From assembly GCA_013396755.1 (NCBI GenBank), contig VWZF01002523.1, positions 544,975-608,974 on the forward strand: DNA of 64,000 nucleotides, read 5' to 3'. The notes beneath the pieces were generated by a model. That model was given only the letters and a program-made list of their open reading frames with translations, did not search any database and was not told the DNA's origin. Each line of letters opens with the position of its first letter. The first letter of the stretch is position 1. Positions 24,849 through 38,245 of the stretch are shown here, piece after piece. The DNA comes from Sclerurus mexicanus (Eukaryota; Chordata; Aves; Passeriformes; Furnariidae). The position numbers were made by a program, and so were the translations under genes.

Positions 24849-27800
24849 AAACCAGAGAAGTTCCCAGGCCAGTTATCAAGGCAAACTCCTTGGCTGTAGA
24901 GTGAGACATAGCTCCTTCTGCAACCAAAAGCTGCTGTCCTAGGAGCACTGGTATATGAGGCAGCTTATTTTTTCTGTTTAATCTAAGCAAAACAGTCACC
25001 TGAGGGGATGGCAGAGCACAAGTGCCTTGCTCAGATACCAGGAGGTTGTGCAAGCAGGAAGACTGAGGGACACTTGAGGGTATTTTATCTCAGGAGCAGC
25101 AGGATTTGCCTTTTGCTGTTCCTTTCTGTGTAATTACTGAGCGCTGCTGGGTGCAGCACTGCTCATGGTGCTGGCAGGATGGCTCTTGCAGGCAGTGTGG
25201 AGGGCAACAGCTCTCTTTGCACCTTTGAATGAATGGGCAGGGAGGACTAAGTGTGAGAGCACAGCTGAGCTGACACACGAGGGAGAAAACAGCTTGTGGA
25301 GGCTCAGATCTCTGCAGGCCAACAGCCCCCCCCCAGCCAGGAGGAGAAGGTAAGCCATGGCACACACAAGCTCCAGGCTGCATATCTGCTCTTCTACCAG
25401 CAAGATGCACCAAGGGCCAGGCCAGTGCCAGCATCTGACACTGGCTCACATGTTTTATTTCCTGTGGAAGTGGTCAGATGAGAATAATGTTGTGGAATAG
25501 ACGAAGAACAACAGGAAATTTTGGGAACACCAACAGCCCCTCCCCATGTGTGTGTTCAGTGAAAAGAAGGTCATTTTTGCAAGCCCATTCCCTGCAGAAT
25601 GTTTCCGGCAGAGGTGATAAGAAGCTCTCCCTTTTGCTAGGAGACTCCTCTAGTCCTTTTTCGAGATGCAGACAAAGACATCCCCTGTCTCAGAGAGCAT
25701 CTCTCGGCTACAGCAGGAACGTGCAGTGAATCAGAACAACCTGCCCCCATTACCACACACCTCTGCTGTGGTGTCCTTGCAAGATGAGACCTAAACCCAT
25801 GATGTTCTCCCTACCCCTGTGCCCTCTCAGCCCTGGCTGTGCTTTTTGACCCAGTGCTGGGCAGGTGGCACCTGCACTCCTGGAGGTGCTGTGTCAGACC
25901 CCAGCTGGCTGGCAAGTAAATGGGCTCATTTGGCCACTGTTGAGGGCCTCTGGGAACACCACCTTCCTTGCCAGTGCACTTGTAGCCTTGCATGGGAATT
26001 TCTGTGTCTGCACAAAAGGAGCCTCAGTCATGCACTGGCACCTGATGTTGTGGCTGCCAGTGAGAGAGAGGCACAGGATGCTGCAGCATTCTGATATCCA
26101 TCCCTATACAGTACTTCATAAATTTAGGTTGGGAATATTTGTTTTAACAGCATGACCCGTTTAGCACATTCGAATGTCTCCTGCTGAAGTGACAGGTTTA
26201 ACATTTCCTTTTAACCAGTACAGATTGTGCCACCCCTGGGTAACGTGTGAACAAATCACATTGTTAGCACTGCGCAATAAACCACTTTTATCTCATGCTG
26301 GGAGAAGTCATGGAGGCCTCATCGAGATCACACTGGCTCTGAAAGCATGGGGACAGCTTGAAACTGGCTGATATTGGCTGCCAAGCACCATGCACAAAGG
26401 CTGAGCCTCCAGGAGGGAGTTGATGCTGCCTGGAATGTGGGGGGGTATCAAGTGTCCCAGGGGTACTATACACTGCTACAGAAATTATCTTGGCATCACC
26501 TGAGAGTGGAACAAGCGCCAGAGCCTAAACTCTTCTTTTGCCTCCTGTTGCTTGCTCCAAAGAAAAAGGGGAAGACAGCAACAGTTAACACCAAATTCTT
26601 TGGTGATGGTAGTCCTGCCAATCCCATCCGGCATCTCTCTGTGCTGAAGACATCCTAATCTGTCATTCTCGGTCACAGTAAAAATTGCCATTTGATGTTC
26701 CTTTCAAATCCTGGTGGTGAGAAAATGGGACAAGGTGCCCCACTATCTTAGTATCTCACCAGAGAGCCTGTTGCAGGTCCCTGTGACAGAGGACACCAAA
26801 GGAAACTTGGCATTATATACTTATTCCCATAAAGCTGAATTCTTCAGGTATTTTTGCCAGATGGCTCCTTTGATATGGACCTGTTTATTTACTGAGGTGG
26901 CCAGATCTATGTAACTTCAAACACTGGGAAAAAGAGTAAGCATTGGAGGGCACCAAGTTGCTTAGGGCTTCAGAGGGACCCTTAATCTTCACCTACATAA
27001 AGACTTACTGCTTCCTCCCTCCATGTCCTCACATCCTTGTGCTACACCAAGAGCAAAACTGCAGGACACGTACTGGATTTTCTTGGCTGACGGAGATGCG
27101 GTTTTGCTCAGTGGCTCTGCTCAGCCGGGCAGTAATTCAAAAGCCAAAGGCAGCCTTTCAGGGTCTTCAAAGATGGCAATCTGCTTTCTCCACAGAAGCT
27201 CACAGATCCAATGGTCAGTGCCACCTCAAGTCCTGTGAAACAGCAGCAATTGCTCCAGAGAAGATAAATAGCTTTCCCCAGAAAAAAAGTTAATCAGTTA
27301 CAGGTGCAACTTGTGAACTACCCTTGGGGATCACAGGTTGGTCACTGAGTACCTGTCTGGGGTAGGTGGATGGGCTCTGTGACCCTCAGCACACCTTCAG
27401 CTGGAGCTGTGCTGCAGGTGATGCTTCTTGTGTTTCCCTGTGCTGGCCTGGCACTGTAAATTACATCTGTTGTCACCTTCAGAAAGGATAAAGTAAATCT
27501 CTTTGGCCAAGCAGGTTGCTGTAGAAGTTCAGAGCCATTTTGGCAGCTTCACAGGTCAGAGGTGTCTCTGTCCTGCTATGGGGAGTAGAGGGCAGAACTT
27601 GCTGGTGTTCTGTAACTGTACTACTGTCATCCATATCAATTTGCACTGACCCTGAAAGCCACAGGGTGAATTTGCTGTTTAAGAAGAGGTTTTTAATGTA
27701 CTTTTCATGCTTTAGCATCATTAATGGCTTAATGAATTAGGCTAATGATGAGTTTTGAGTTGCATATAGCCTCTGTACAAATGCTTAGCCTGCTCCATGG

Positions 27801-28737
27801 GACTGAAAAGATAATTTCCCTTTCCTTTGAGGCCATTAGGCAGGCTGGGAAAAGGAGAAGGTCCACAGGTGTTTAAAGGAGTTTGAGATGAAATGCTGTG
27901 TCAGGCAGTACTGGTCAATACTTGGTCCTCTTACCAGGAGAGCTCTGCAGTTGATAGATTCCAGGAAAGGGCTGAGGTCAAGCAAAGAAACTAGGTAAAC
28001 ACAAAGGGAGGGTGTTACCGGCCCTTTGAGAGGGAAGGGGAGAAAGAAAGGGGTGCAAGGAACTAGCAAGGGAATAAATGCAGCAGACAGAGCCTGGGAC
28101 AGGGTGGCTGGGGAGAGGAGCTGCGGTGGCTTCATTTCCTGCTGAGAGACCCCTTGGATGAAGCTGCATGCTCTGCACAGAGGCTGTTTCTGGGGTATTT
28201 AACCCAGGCTGCTTTCTCTCATCCTTGCACAGCCAGCCACAGGCTGTGACCCAGACCCAGGCAGGTTAGTGACCCAGCAGCCCATGCTTCTGTACTGCTG
28301 CTGTCCTGTCCCTGCTACGGTCCTACAAGGGGACTCTGCAAAGCCTGTCCCTGCAGAGCCTGGTGGTCCTTGGTTTGGCCCTCTATCCCGGAATGCTCAG
28401 GGCTGTTCTCATCTGGGGAAGGATGAGATGATGTCTCTGCTGCAAGTACATGACACACTGCTTCCAGGTCTGCTGCCAGCATGATTTTTTACTTCACTAG
28501 TTAAAGAGAGGAGGAACTGGTGCACTGTAATGATTTTCCTCTCCTTAGGCTTGGCTGATCATTGATACTGGCTCAAACACAGGGAAGTACAACAATAAGG
28601 AGTAGCAGTTGCAGGCAGGCTCTCAAGAAAGCCTTTTGTCTCCAAACTGGGCCTGGCTGCATGGCAGCAAGGCTCAGAGAGAAGCAAAATAATTGTTTCT
28701 GCCCTGAACATGCAAGAAAAAGGAGCAGCAGAAGTTT
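24849..28737. other. Noncoding stretch, no gene recognised
   Basis: Only short, mutually overlapping frames of compositionally random appearance are present. A cytosine run lies near 25326-25335. No interspersed repeat, RNA gene or splice-consistent exon was recognised. Confidence 0.5.
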
Positions 28738-28985
28738 TGCATATACTGGAGTGAGTCCAGTGGAGGCCAGCAAGACTTTAAGGTGTGTGTACAGAGCACA
28801 TGTCAGGCCAGGAGAGGCCAAGAGCACCACGTCTGCTCAGAGGAAAAGGCTTGGGGGATGCTACTGCTGGCTGCAACTACCAAATGAAAAGGTTATTGAG
28901 AGAACAGATGGATACAACACAAAGAAATTCAGAGCAAAGCTTCCCAAGGAACAGACCCGAAGGAAATGTAACTCCTTCCACCATC
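28738..28985 (+). mobile_element. Degraded CR1-like LINE fragment, plus orientation
   Basis: The order of phrases 'tggagtgagtccagtggagg', 'ccaagagcacc', 'gaggaaaaggcttgggggat', 'gctgcaactaccaaatgaaa' and 'gttattgagagaacagatgg' follows the CR1 region upstream of the 3' UTR (in consensus copies a 'gagtccagtggagggccac' block, an aggaaaggct block and a ctgcagctacct block). It is highly diverged and lacks the 3' terminus. It lies inside a 172-codon plus-strand frame (28562-29080), which I therefore treat as chance. Confidence 0.6.
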
Positions 28986-31900
28986 CCCACATCTCTGAAC
29001 TGGCACTGTACCTCACAGAGGTTTTTGCTTCTTCACACTCATTTCTTTTCTCCTGGTGCAATCTCTTCCTCTTTAAATAGCACTCCCAGCAGCCACCACG
29101 TGGAAAGGTGAGTTATGTCTGGCTTATGAAGCTGCCAGCTGGAGTTACAATGAGCTATTCTTATACCATAAATCACGTGCCCAACCCCTGTCTCAACCAT
29201 GGCTCAGCTACAACTTCTCTATTGTGCAAAAAAGTCAAAGGGTAGAAGTAGCACTTTGTCCTGGTCAGGAATAAGAAGCTCACAGCTTCCAACTGATACT
29301 TGGGTGAGCATAGGTTAGCCCCAAAGCTCTCTTGGAGGCTTATCGCTCTAAAAATATCCCACTCATGATTCAATGGGGTATTGATCATACAGGCTTTTAT
29401 TAATGATGGAGGACTGTGCTGATCAGCCAGCTAGCAAAAACAGTGTAATTCTTCTAAAGTGCTGTGCAGTTGTGGATGAAGACACTGTCAGGATGCAGAG
29501 GAATTATGAGTGCTCATGAGAAGTTTAATGCTGTGCACAAATGGACTGGTGAGATCCTTGGACGAACAAAAAGGAAAAAGCTAAGCAGAGATATGGGATG
29601 GTATTGGCTCTTACTGATTTGACTACACATCTAAAAGCACATGTAGGAAAACCAGGAGAGCTCATAGAAGGGTCATCTCTAAAAGCCACTTTGTAGGGAG
29701 AAATGTAATGGTTTCAACCCATTTAGTTTGTCCCGAAGACTGAGATGGTTTGAACACAATTTTTTAAGAATCTATGTGAGGAGATTATACTTCCAAGTCT
29801 ATTTATTTAAAGGTTTGTTTATACACAGGGCTTTTAAAGCAAGCAAAGCCATAAAAAAAGATTAAGGAGAGGATGTCCTAATGTGTTTTATGAAGGGAGT
29901 ATAATTGACCCTTAGATGCTTTACCACAACTCCAATCAGGCTGTTCCATCACTTGGCATTTCAAAACCAGATTCTGATGACTCTTTAAAGAGCCAGGGTA
30001 TAGCTGGAACAAACTGTCTGGAACAAGCAACTGATGCTCTGGGGGTGGGGGGTGTCTGACCCATGTCCCGTTCTGTGTCTTTTGGAGCAGGTGCTGTTCC
30101 ATGGAGCAAGAACATCTGTAGATGGCCAGGGACTGTCCCCACACCTTGCCAAGGAGTGGGTTTGTTGCACACTAACCTCCAACCAAAGTGTCAGGGAGGA
30201 GGACAGGTGGTGGCTGATGGCCCTGGAGCTGCACCAGTTCAGAACACCCACCCTTGCACCTGCACACTGAGCCCACCAAGGACATCAGGGAGAACATAGG
30301 CTGTGTTCTTTTCCACCTTCATCTCCTGTTCCCTTTATTTTCCCCTGCCTTGTTGCTGCATAACTCTGTTTGCCCAGCGTGGAAGAACTCTGTTTTCAGA
30401 AGAATTTGAAACCAAAGCCTTTCTTCTTCAAACATAAGAAATTATTAATCAGAAACTGCTCATTTTTTTGTTTTAGGTTTTCTATGTAACTACAGCCAGT
30501 AGGAAAAACAGAAAAGGAATGGGCTTAAAAACTTTTGACTACAAACATGAACAGATTTGTTTGCTGCTCTCGGCTAACTTAAACTTAAATCCAACTTTGA
30601 GGTTTCAAGCCTGTCATAGGTGTGTTAGCACTTAAGCAGAGAATGAGCACTTGATGTGGTGTACAGAGTATAGTCCTTCCCCTGACCAAGCAGGGTCCTT
30701 GTCCTGTTTTCAGACCACAGACTGATTTGCCCCTCAAGCACAACCCACTTCAGCTGTTCCTCCGGCAGCATTTGCAAAATCCCAGAGGTTAGGCATCAAA
30801 TCCTCCACAAAGCCAGGGAAAGCTTCAATTTCTCTCTTCTTTCGTGGCACAGAGCCTACTCATGGGTCTTACTGCAGGCTTAAAGCCAGCATGAAAAATG
30901 TAAGACCTCCCAGTCCTTTCTGTGAGAATAGGTCACCTCTCTGCAGAGATGGGTATGGGAGCCAGCAGTGCCTCTGCCTTGCACACTGCCTTCAGGGACC
31001 TGGGCTTTCCCTGGCAGATTCTTCTTTCCTACGTGCAGATCAGATTAAATTGTTATCTCCATCTAAAATGCAATGGATTTCTCTTCTGCCTGCCACAGCC
31101 CACATCAGAAGCAGATATTATACCACAATGCAGCCTGTGAAACGCTAATCAGACACCTAACGGGAAATGCTTAGAATAATGAGCTGGAAAAAAGCTCTGA
31201 AATTCTTTCACTGTGGCAAAGGGGAAGCTGAAGGGAAGACAGTTTTCTGTGGTCCAGGAAGGTGCTGTATTTCTCAGAAAGAGAGATGTGAAGCAGTCCT
31301 AAGCCTATCTTCAGAAAATTACTTAGCACACACTAAATCAGGTAAAATGGGCATGACAGGATTTTTCCTAAGGCAAGGGGTCACTGTCCAGCTTTTATTT
31401 GGGTGTATAAATAAGAGCGTGTAGGGAAGAGAGCATAAATAAGAGCGAAGAATTCATAAGTCTCAGGGACACAGCTCTGCTCCTTAACCCAGGGAAGCAT
31501 CACAATGTCCAAGCTGCAAGGAATTTACAGTGGTGACTGCCTCCTCCTCTTTTCCCTCTGCTCCTTCTGCTTTAGAGCTGTGCCCTGCCACACCTGCACT
31601 CCCACCATCAGCAACTGCTGTTGTGCCCAGGCTTCAACCAGCCTTCATCAAAGAGCAGGCTGTTGATGGACGCAGCCTCACTGATCTCATGCAAACTCTG
31701 GTGAGAAATACATAATGCATGGATTTAAACATAGCAAGCTGTATCACTGCTTCTTCCCCAGGACATTTTAAAGCCTCTTTTTGGCTGTGTCGGACCTCGG
31801 GCCGGATCAAGCACGGCCAGATTTGCTGGCTTACACCAGCTATGGCTGTTTTCCTTGATGTTCCTAGGAGTCCTTGTATTTTCCCACCCACATGATGCCT

Positions 31901-34900
31901 GGGCTTCTGCCTCCAAGGCCAAGTAGCATGGGATTGCACTCAGAAAATGCACGTGATTTATTGCACCTCCCTGCAGGGAGAGATGCACCAAAGGGAAGCA
32001 TGATTGACATCAAAGTACATAACTCACAAAATCGTTTCATCTTGGTGCTGATATTAGCAGCTCCTTGGTCTCAAATACTTCTCAGAGGCTCTCCATGGGA
32101 TGACTTCTCCTATGTATGCCAAGCCTGGACTGCAACCAACTCCACCAAATAAATGGCTAAAACCTGAGTGAAATGAGAGGCAGCTTTTTTCTCAGTATCT
32201 AATGCTTCAAATGGCTGGTTTTGATCAGTCCCCACCAGCAGGGGAAGGACAGAGGCCAGGTGAACCGGCATTCCCCCTCCATTTGCCCTGCTCTCCTGGC
32301 CAGGCAGGGATTTAAATCCCTCCTTCCCTTGGGATTTACTCCTTTGATCAGCTGCCCTGGCTTTTTGCTGCTGCACAATCATGCTTGATTAGTTCCTGGA
32401 AATACAGAGCATTATTTTCATTGCAATTTATTACAGTCACTGAGACATAAACTCAGGAGGAAGGGAACAAGAGGATACTGCAGGTAAATGTTTTCAGAAG
32501 GCAGAGGAAGAAAAAGGGGGAAAAATTCAAACCCTCGCCATTTAATAGCTCAGAAAAGCTTATTGTAAGGTAATGCTGTTGAGGAGCCATGCCAGCCTGG
32601 AGAGCCATTTGCAAGGACACTGCTGGGAGGCAGTCCTGAAGGAAATAAATTGGATGGCAGAGCTGAAAAGAGGGGGGCAGGACAAGCAGGGCGCAACAGT
32701 GAGTGTTGAGAAAGGGCTGACAGGAGAAGAGCTAATTGCACATGGATTGGGTTTAGCCACTGCCTTTGCTCTCACAGGATGCATTGCCCTTTGCACCCCC
32801 TTGGAGAGAGGTCGAGAGAAGATGTACTGCTGGATATCAAAAATCAATGCTTCTGTTGGTATTTAGAGAATTACTGCCAGGTTTTATGTGCCAGGACTGT
32901 GTCAGAAAAGGGAATAAAATATGGCAAGAGTTGAAGCTTGCTGTGGCAGCTCCAGGGTGGCCACTTGTGACCATGTGCCCACCCCAGAAGCAGCATCTCA
33001 CCTTGGCAGCATCGTGTTTATCATTGCATGGATGCCTGCTAGAGCAGCAGGAGCAGTCCTTCAGTGGGAGGAGGAGGCACTTCATTGGCACTTGGTTAAA
33101 TTCAAACTGAAACCAGGCTGTGGGTGGTTGCTTGAGTCCTTGCCAGCGGGGAAGAAGGTAGAAAAAATAAAATTATTGCTTTACAAATGACCTTTTTCTC
33201 TTGGGTTTATTTTGATTCTCAATGCTGTTCTTGATCAGCCAAAAAAGACAAAATTAAAGGAAAATTCATTTAATTAAAACATGTCTGAAAAAGGAAATGT
33301 AATGGTCAGAGATAAGGACGGTGTAAATGTCTAACACAATTCATTTTGCAAAGCCAAGAGGTGAATGGTCCCTCTGCAGTCCCTGTAAAAACACCAAAAA
33401 TTGAGAGATACCCAAATGAGGGAACTCCGGGAACAGATTGAGCCTATTTTGGCATGCTTTACAAGTGAGTCACGTCTGTGTGAAAGAGAAAAACTGCTTG
33501 GGACATCATGGGAACCTTGTAGCTGTGCATTTCCAGCAGACATAGACTGTGCCATGCTGACCATCCCACTGGGGACCAGAAGAGCATTTCCATACTCCAA
33601 ACTCATCTTCTCCAGAGTCCAGCCAGGTGGAACACGGGCTGAAGAGTACTAATTGCTTTGTGGCAACAGATTTATGCAATGACAAACAATGGGGGGTTTG
33701 CTCAATAAAGAGCACCCGGGGCAAGAGGTGGGGGAAAGCAACGAATTTAAAGTTATTTGTGATTGAAGTGCTGAGCTCCTTCTGCCAGGAAGGTACAGGG
33801 AGGTACAGCTGTGACAGGTACAGTCCCTGGCTGCTTCAGGAGCAGCAAAGGCCTTGGATGAGTGTCCTGAAGGAGGGCTGTGGCTGTGAGCTGTTCCTAA
33901 CACCAGGGCAGCGTCAGTCCTCAATACCTCAGGTTTAAGCACAGAGCTCTGTGCTGTAGACTCATGCAGCTAATGCATGAAGAGAGAGAACAATGCGAGG
34001 ATGAAAACTGCTCCAGCCACTAAGAATACCTCTGTGGATCTGCAACTAGGTCCTGGAAGGGTGGGGTTAAAGTATGGGGCTGGAGAAGCTGAGGTTTTCA
34101 TGTGCTGAGAATGAGCTACATGGCAACCAAGGACCTTAAGACCTGTGCAGGTAACAGTCATCATCCTTCCCTTGCCACAGAGAACAGTGGGGAAAAATGG
34201 CCATGGATCCAGGGCCAGGGAGGAGAGAGAGGGAAAAGCTACAAAAACTACAGTAGGCTCAATAGGAAGGTGTGACTCTCCAATTAGATGAGCAACAATT
34301 AGAAGTGGAGCAGGAAATGTGACAAGGATAGAGATACCAGTGGAGTAAACCCCATGCTTGGCCAGCCATTGACACATGTCAGAGACATACCTTCAGTGTC
34401 TCAGGGGGTTGAACCATTCCCAGGTGCCAAGAGCCTGAATAGGAGTTTCAGCCTGCACGGAAAGGCTGTGTGCGCAGTGCGAATGGAAAAAGCAGGTGGG
34501 GTGAGCAAAGCCTGCCCACGCTGCTGGGCACAGTGCCCTCTGACAAGGGACATCAAAGTCAGGTGTGCAAAGCAGTAATTCCTGTGTCACCCTGGGGCTC
34601 GGTGGTCCTGATGGAGGCAAAATCTTTTGAGCCATCCATCTGAAGGGTGAGGGGAGTGCATGTGGCCAGGGGGAGCCTGCCAGAGCAATAGGGATGGTGT
34701 TGCAGAGCTGGTAATGGGTGATGAATTTAACGGTGTGCTCGAGCCCCAGGGGAGAAGCTGCTCTGCTTCAGGGAAAATGAGCCTTGACACGGGTCTCTAA
34801 CCAGGCCAGACAAAATACCACAGTGAGAAATGCAATCAGAGACAGTCCTGCTCACCAGGAAGAAACTGCCAAAGGCAATAGGGCTGACAGGCTTGGAAAG

Positions 34901-35489
34901 CCCTGGGGATTGTGGTGCCCAGTAGAGCCTGGGCACCTCACAGGGCTGGCAGGAAAGGTGGACCACGCCAGGCTGCAGGGAGGCTGATAGCTGGCATCAG
35001 CAGGCAGCATCCACAAGTCCCTAGGATGATGCTTTCCCTGGGTTTTGAGCTTGGCAGGACAGATGGCTCTGCATCTACAGCCAAAACTAATTTATTCTGA
35101 GCTGAGCTCAGGCCCTCTGTGAATAACCCAGCCTGCAGATAACGTCTCATGCCCTGTGAAAGGCCAAGGCTGATTTACATGCTTCCTTATAAATTTAGTA
35201 ACTTAGAGTTAACAAGAGCAAACAGGCTCAAACCATAAACACGGGCATGTGGATGACAGGTCTCTCCTCCCTCCACAGAAGCAGAAGTCTCTTGTGGCTG
35301 CAATATTGCCTGAAATGAGATTTTCCGTGGTTGAAAGATTTTGCATTCTGGGATGCACTTGAGGATTCAGCTCAGAGGCCCCCAGTGGTGCCCCTCTGGG
35401 CCTCGGGGTGCTGGTGGGGAGGGGACTCAGGCAAAAGGAGCACCTAGAGGATGCCCCTGGAGGGCTCCGGAGGTGTTCTTTGCCAAATA

Positions 35490-35640
35490 ACACATTGGCC
35501 CTGAAGTTAAGAACACACTGAATAATTAATGATAAGAAATTAATTATTAAACAACTTCTCATTATTGTCATTCTAATTACACACCATTAATTTCATACCT
35601 AAAAGGTGCTGTAATATTATTGCTGAATCATATCTGGCTG
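35490..35640. promoter_or_regulatory. Candidate conserved noncoding element, TAATTA-rich
   Basis: A dense run of homeodomain-type cores occurs within 110 bases: GAATAATTAATG, AAATTAATTATT, TTCTAATTACA and CCATTAATTTC. The flanking DNA is GC-moderate and G-rich, so the compositional change is abrupt. A perfect 10-base inverted repeat lies inside. No repeat family or open frame explains the block. A regulatory role is inference. Confidence 0.35.
35521..35548. repeat. Perfect 10-bp inverted repeat (AATAATTAAT / ATTAATTATT)
   Basis: Left arm 35521-35530 and right arm 35539-35548 are exact reverse complements, separated by the eight bases GATAAGAA. The spacer contains a GATA-factor core (GATAAG). 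The arrangement could form a cruciform or present symmetrical homeodomain sites around a GATA site. Confidence 0.8.
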
Positions 35641-37559
35641 GTCTTAGACTTGAGGGTTTCAACATGCCTGTGGTGTTGGAAGGTAAAAGCAAAGCTGGGG
35701 GACCAGGGCAAGTATCTCAGGGGCAATTTCACCATCCACTTTGCAGTAAAATAAGTAATATAGAAAAGCCCTTTTCCCCAAACCCTGGGCAATTTCCAGC
35801 CCCTCCGCCAAATTACTGTGCCTCTTTCCTCTTACTGTAAGCAACTACAATACATTTTATACAGAAGGAGCAGTTTGGAAGCCAGTGCAGGATATGGATC
35901 TATTTCTAGGAAGCCAAACTTTGTCCAAAGGGTCTTGCAGTGCCCAGGTATTCCTGGGAGCAGCCAGGCTGCCCATGATGCTTCATCTGACGTGGGGAGA
36001 TGTGTGTGCCAGGTGAGCTGCCATGCTGGGACGTCTCCCAGCAGTTCCCCATGCTAGGCTGTGTGCTTTGGCAGCTTCCCCAGCATCCCCGAGGTCTCCA
36101 AGGAAGGCTGCTAATGGGCTCCACGTGGGTCCCTGTTGCTGAGAGAAGAAAGGATCATTCCAGGGAAATGGCAGTTTTGCCTGATTTGTGCGAGTTTCCT
36201 TGTTCTTTTACAGCAGCCCATAAAAAGGATCATCTGTCTTAAAAGACATGGACAGGTAGTCACAAACTCAGCTGAGGTCTGCCTTGCATACTGGTGCTGG
36301 CTGGGGAGCACAGGAGGCCCAGAGGGAGGTTGCATGCCATCAGCCCCATCTGGACCACATCACTGCTGCATTTTCACCAGCAGATTGAGCTATCTGGTGA
36401 CTTTTTGGAAAAAGTGCCTGGGCAGGGGGAAATGTTCCGTTCTCCTTAGGAGAGCAGGAGACAGCCACAGCTCTATTTTCAGCTGAGGTTTCCAAGGCAC
36501 TTGTTTACCAGCACTGCCAACAAAAGCTGTTATCACATCAGCACTGCTGACAGCTCTGTCTGCAGCTGGCTTTCCAGGGGAAACACCTCAAGAGTGCTGG
36601 AGGCAGTGCCAGGGCATTGTGGGAGGGATACAGCAGTCACATGCACTTGAAACCTGTTAATCAGCACCTGATTCCAGGGATGCTGCTCTACTTACCCTTG
36701 CTGGGGTCAGTGTCCCCTTGGGGTGCTGCCTGCTCTAGGAGCAGTCACTGGCAGTTGGATCCTCCTCAGCAGGGTGAGGTTTTCGGGGGTGGCTAGTGCC
36801 CTGATGATGCCAGCATTCCTGCTCAGCATCACCCCCTGAGCCTGTCACATCAGCTAGGTCTAAACTGCTGTATTTGTACCTGATCTTGCCATGCCTGGGA
36901 TGTGCAAGGTCTCTGGAGCAGCCATCCTGGAGACTGTGCTGTTCCATCTGCTGTGCTCTTCTCAGCTGGCCTTTAGGTAATTACATGGGGCTTACCTGGA
37001 TCAATTTATTTACTGCACACCCATCCTGCTGATTTCTCCCAGGCCCACAAGCTGTGAAGAGCTGCTCCCAAGTACTGATGCAAGTGGCCAGGATCCTCAG
37101 AATCTGTGTCAGGAGGCACTGAGCTGCTCTGGTGGAGGAGCAAGCAGCACCCTGCCTCTCTGTGCCCTTTTACAGGGTAACATCTATGTAGAGGTCTTGT
37201 CCTGTGCTCCAGCTGATGCTGTTACTGCCAGGACCTCCACCCCATGCCCCAGGACTGCCCACTGCCACCTCAAGGCAAGCTCAGCAGCTGGCACACTGCC
37301 ACCCTGCCAGCTGCCTGGGGCATCCAGCCCTCGTCTGGCCAGAATCTCCATACCTGCAGAGCAGTCAAGAACACCCAGGCGAGCAAGGATACACTTCTCC
37401 TATAGACAGGGACATGCACTGAGGGGAAGCGAGGAATCCCAATCACATCTCTGGGGTGTGAAGTCCCATTCAGTTCTGTGTCAACAGCCCTTATGGCATG
37501 ATGAAGGAGGCAACTCTGAGTGTCCTGTGAAGTTTTCAGCCTCGCGTCAGTCTCCCATC

Positions 37560-37770
37560 AATTTCCTGAAGTAATGAAGAGGTAATTAAATTTTGCAGTG
37601 GAAGGGAAGCTTCACCAATGGCAAGAGCATATTGTAACTCCTGACTCATCAGGGGAAATGCTAGGCTCCAAATTAAATGCATTTACTGTTTCATGTACCC
37701 TCCTTACTATCGTTGTAATGAATCTGGGAATTAATTGTTTGCCCATTTAAAACAAGTCCCCTCTTGCACT
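37560..37770. promoter_or_regulatory. Candidate conserved noncoding element
   Basis: An AT-rich block contains GGTAATTAAAT (TAATTA at 37583-37588), an AAATTAAATGCATTT segment and GGAATTAATTG (AATTAATT at 37729-37736). No interspersed repeat is recognised and the open frame over part of it lacks an ATG. The pattern resembles enhancer elements seen in vertebrate gene deserts, but conservation cannot be seen from one sequence. Confidence 0.3.
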
Positions 37771-37839
37771 GTGCCGTGCTCCCCTCCTCCCAGCTCTCTG
37801 TAATTTGATATTCCAGTTAGAAAACAAATTGGCATTCAT

Positions 37840-38245
37840 TGGAAAATCAATCTTTTCATTGTTTAACTCTCATTTCTCTGGGGAATGTGTGGGAATGGAA
37901 TTACATCCTCTGATACGAACCTTCTCTGAATTCCTAATTGTGGCTGGGGAGCAGGGAGGCTGCCCACATCCCGGGAGCCGCCAGGACCCCGCACTGGCAG
38001 CATCCACGGTGCTGCCTCAGGAGGAGCACAGCATTGGTCCACAGCAGAGAGTATCAGCCAGTTGCCTCGGTAATGAGACCAATAATGGAGTCTGTCATTT
38101 ATTAGCTGGGATAAAAAGGAAAGTGCTTGTTACAGCGGGGGAGACGCCAACAAACAGCGCAAAGAAAAGCCTTTTTGACACACCGCCTTGTGTTTATCCG
38201 GGCTGGGGAGGGGAAGAACAAACAAAATATGTCTTTTTGCCTGGG
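37840..38245. promoter_or_regulatory. Candidate conserved noncoding element
   Basis: Two sub-blocks stand out. One is around 37840-37950 (TTTTCATTGTTTAAC, then CTGAATTCCTAATTGTGG). The other is around 38060-38240 (GTAATGAGACCAATAATGG, ATTTATTAGCTGGGATAAAA, and several retained CpGs). The middle part is GC-rich. A long plus-strand frame covers both, but it has no ATG, no splice context and no domain, so I prefer noncoding constraint or chance to coding. Confidence 0.25.

Noticed and set aside
28562..29080. 172-codon plus-strand open frame
   Set aside because: Its centre is explained by a degraded CR1 fragment.
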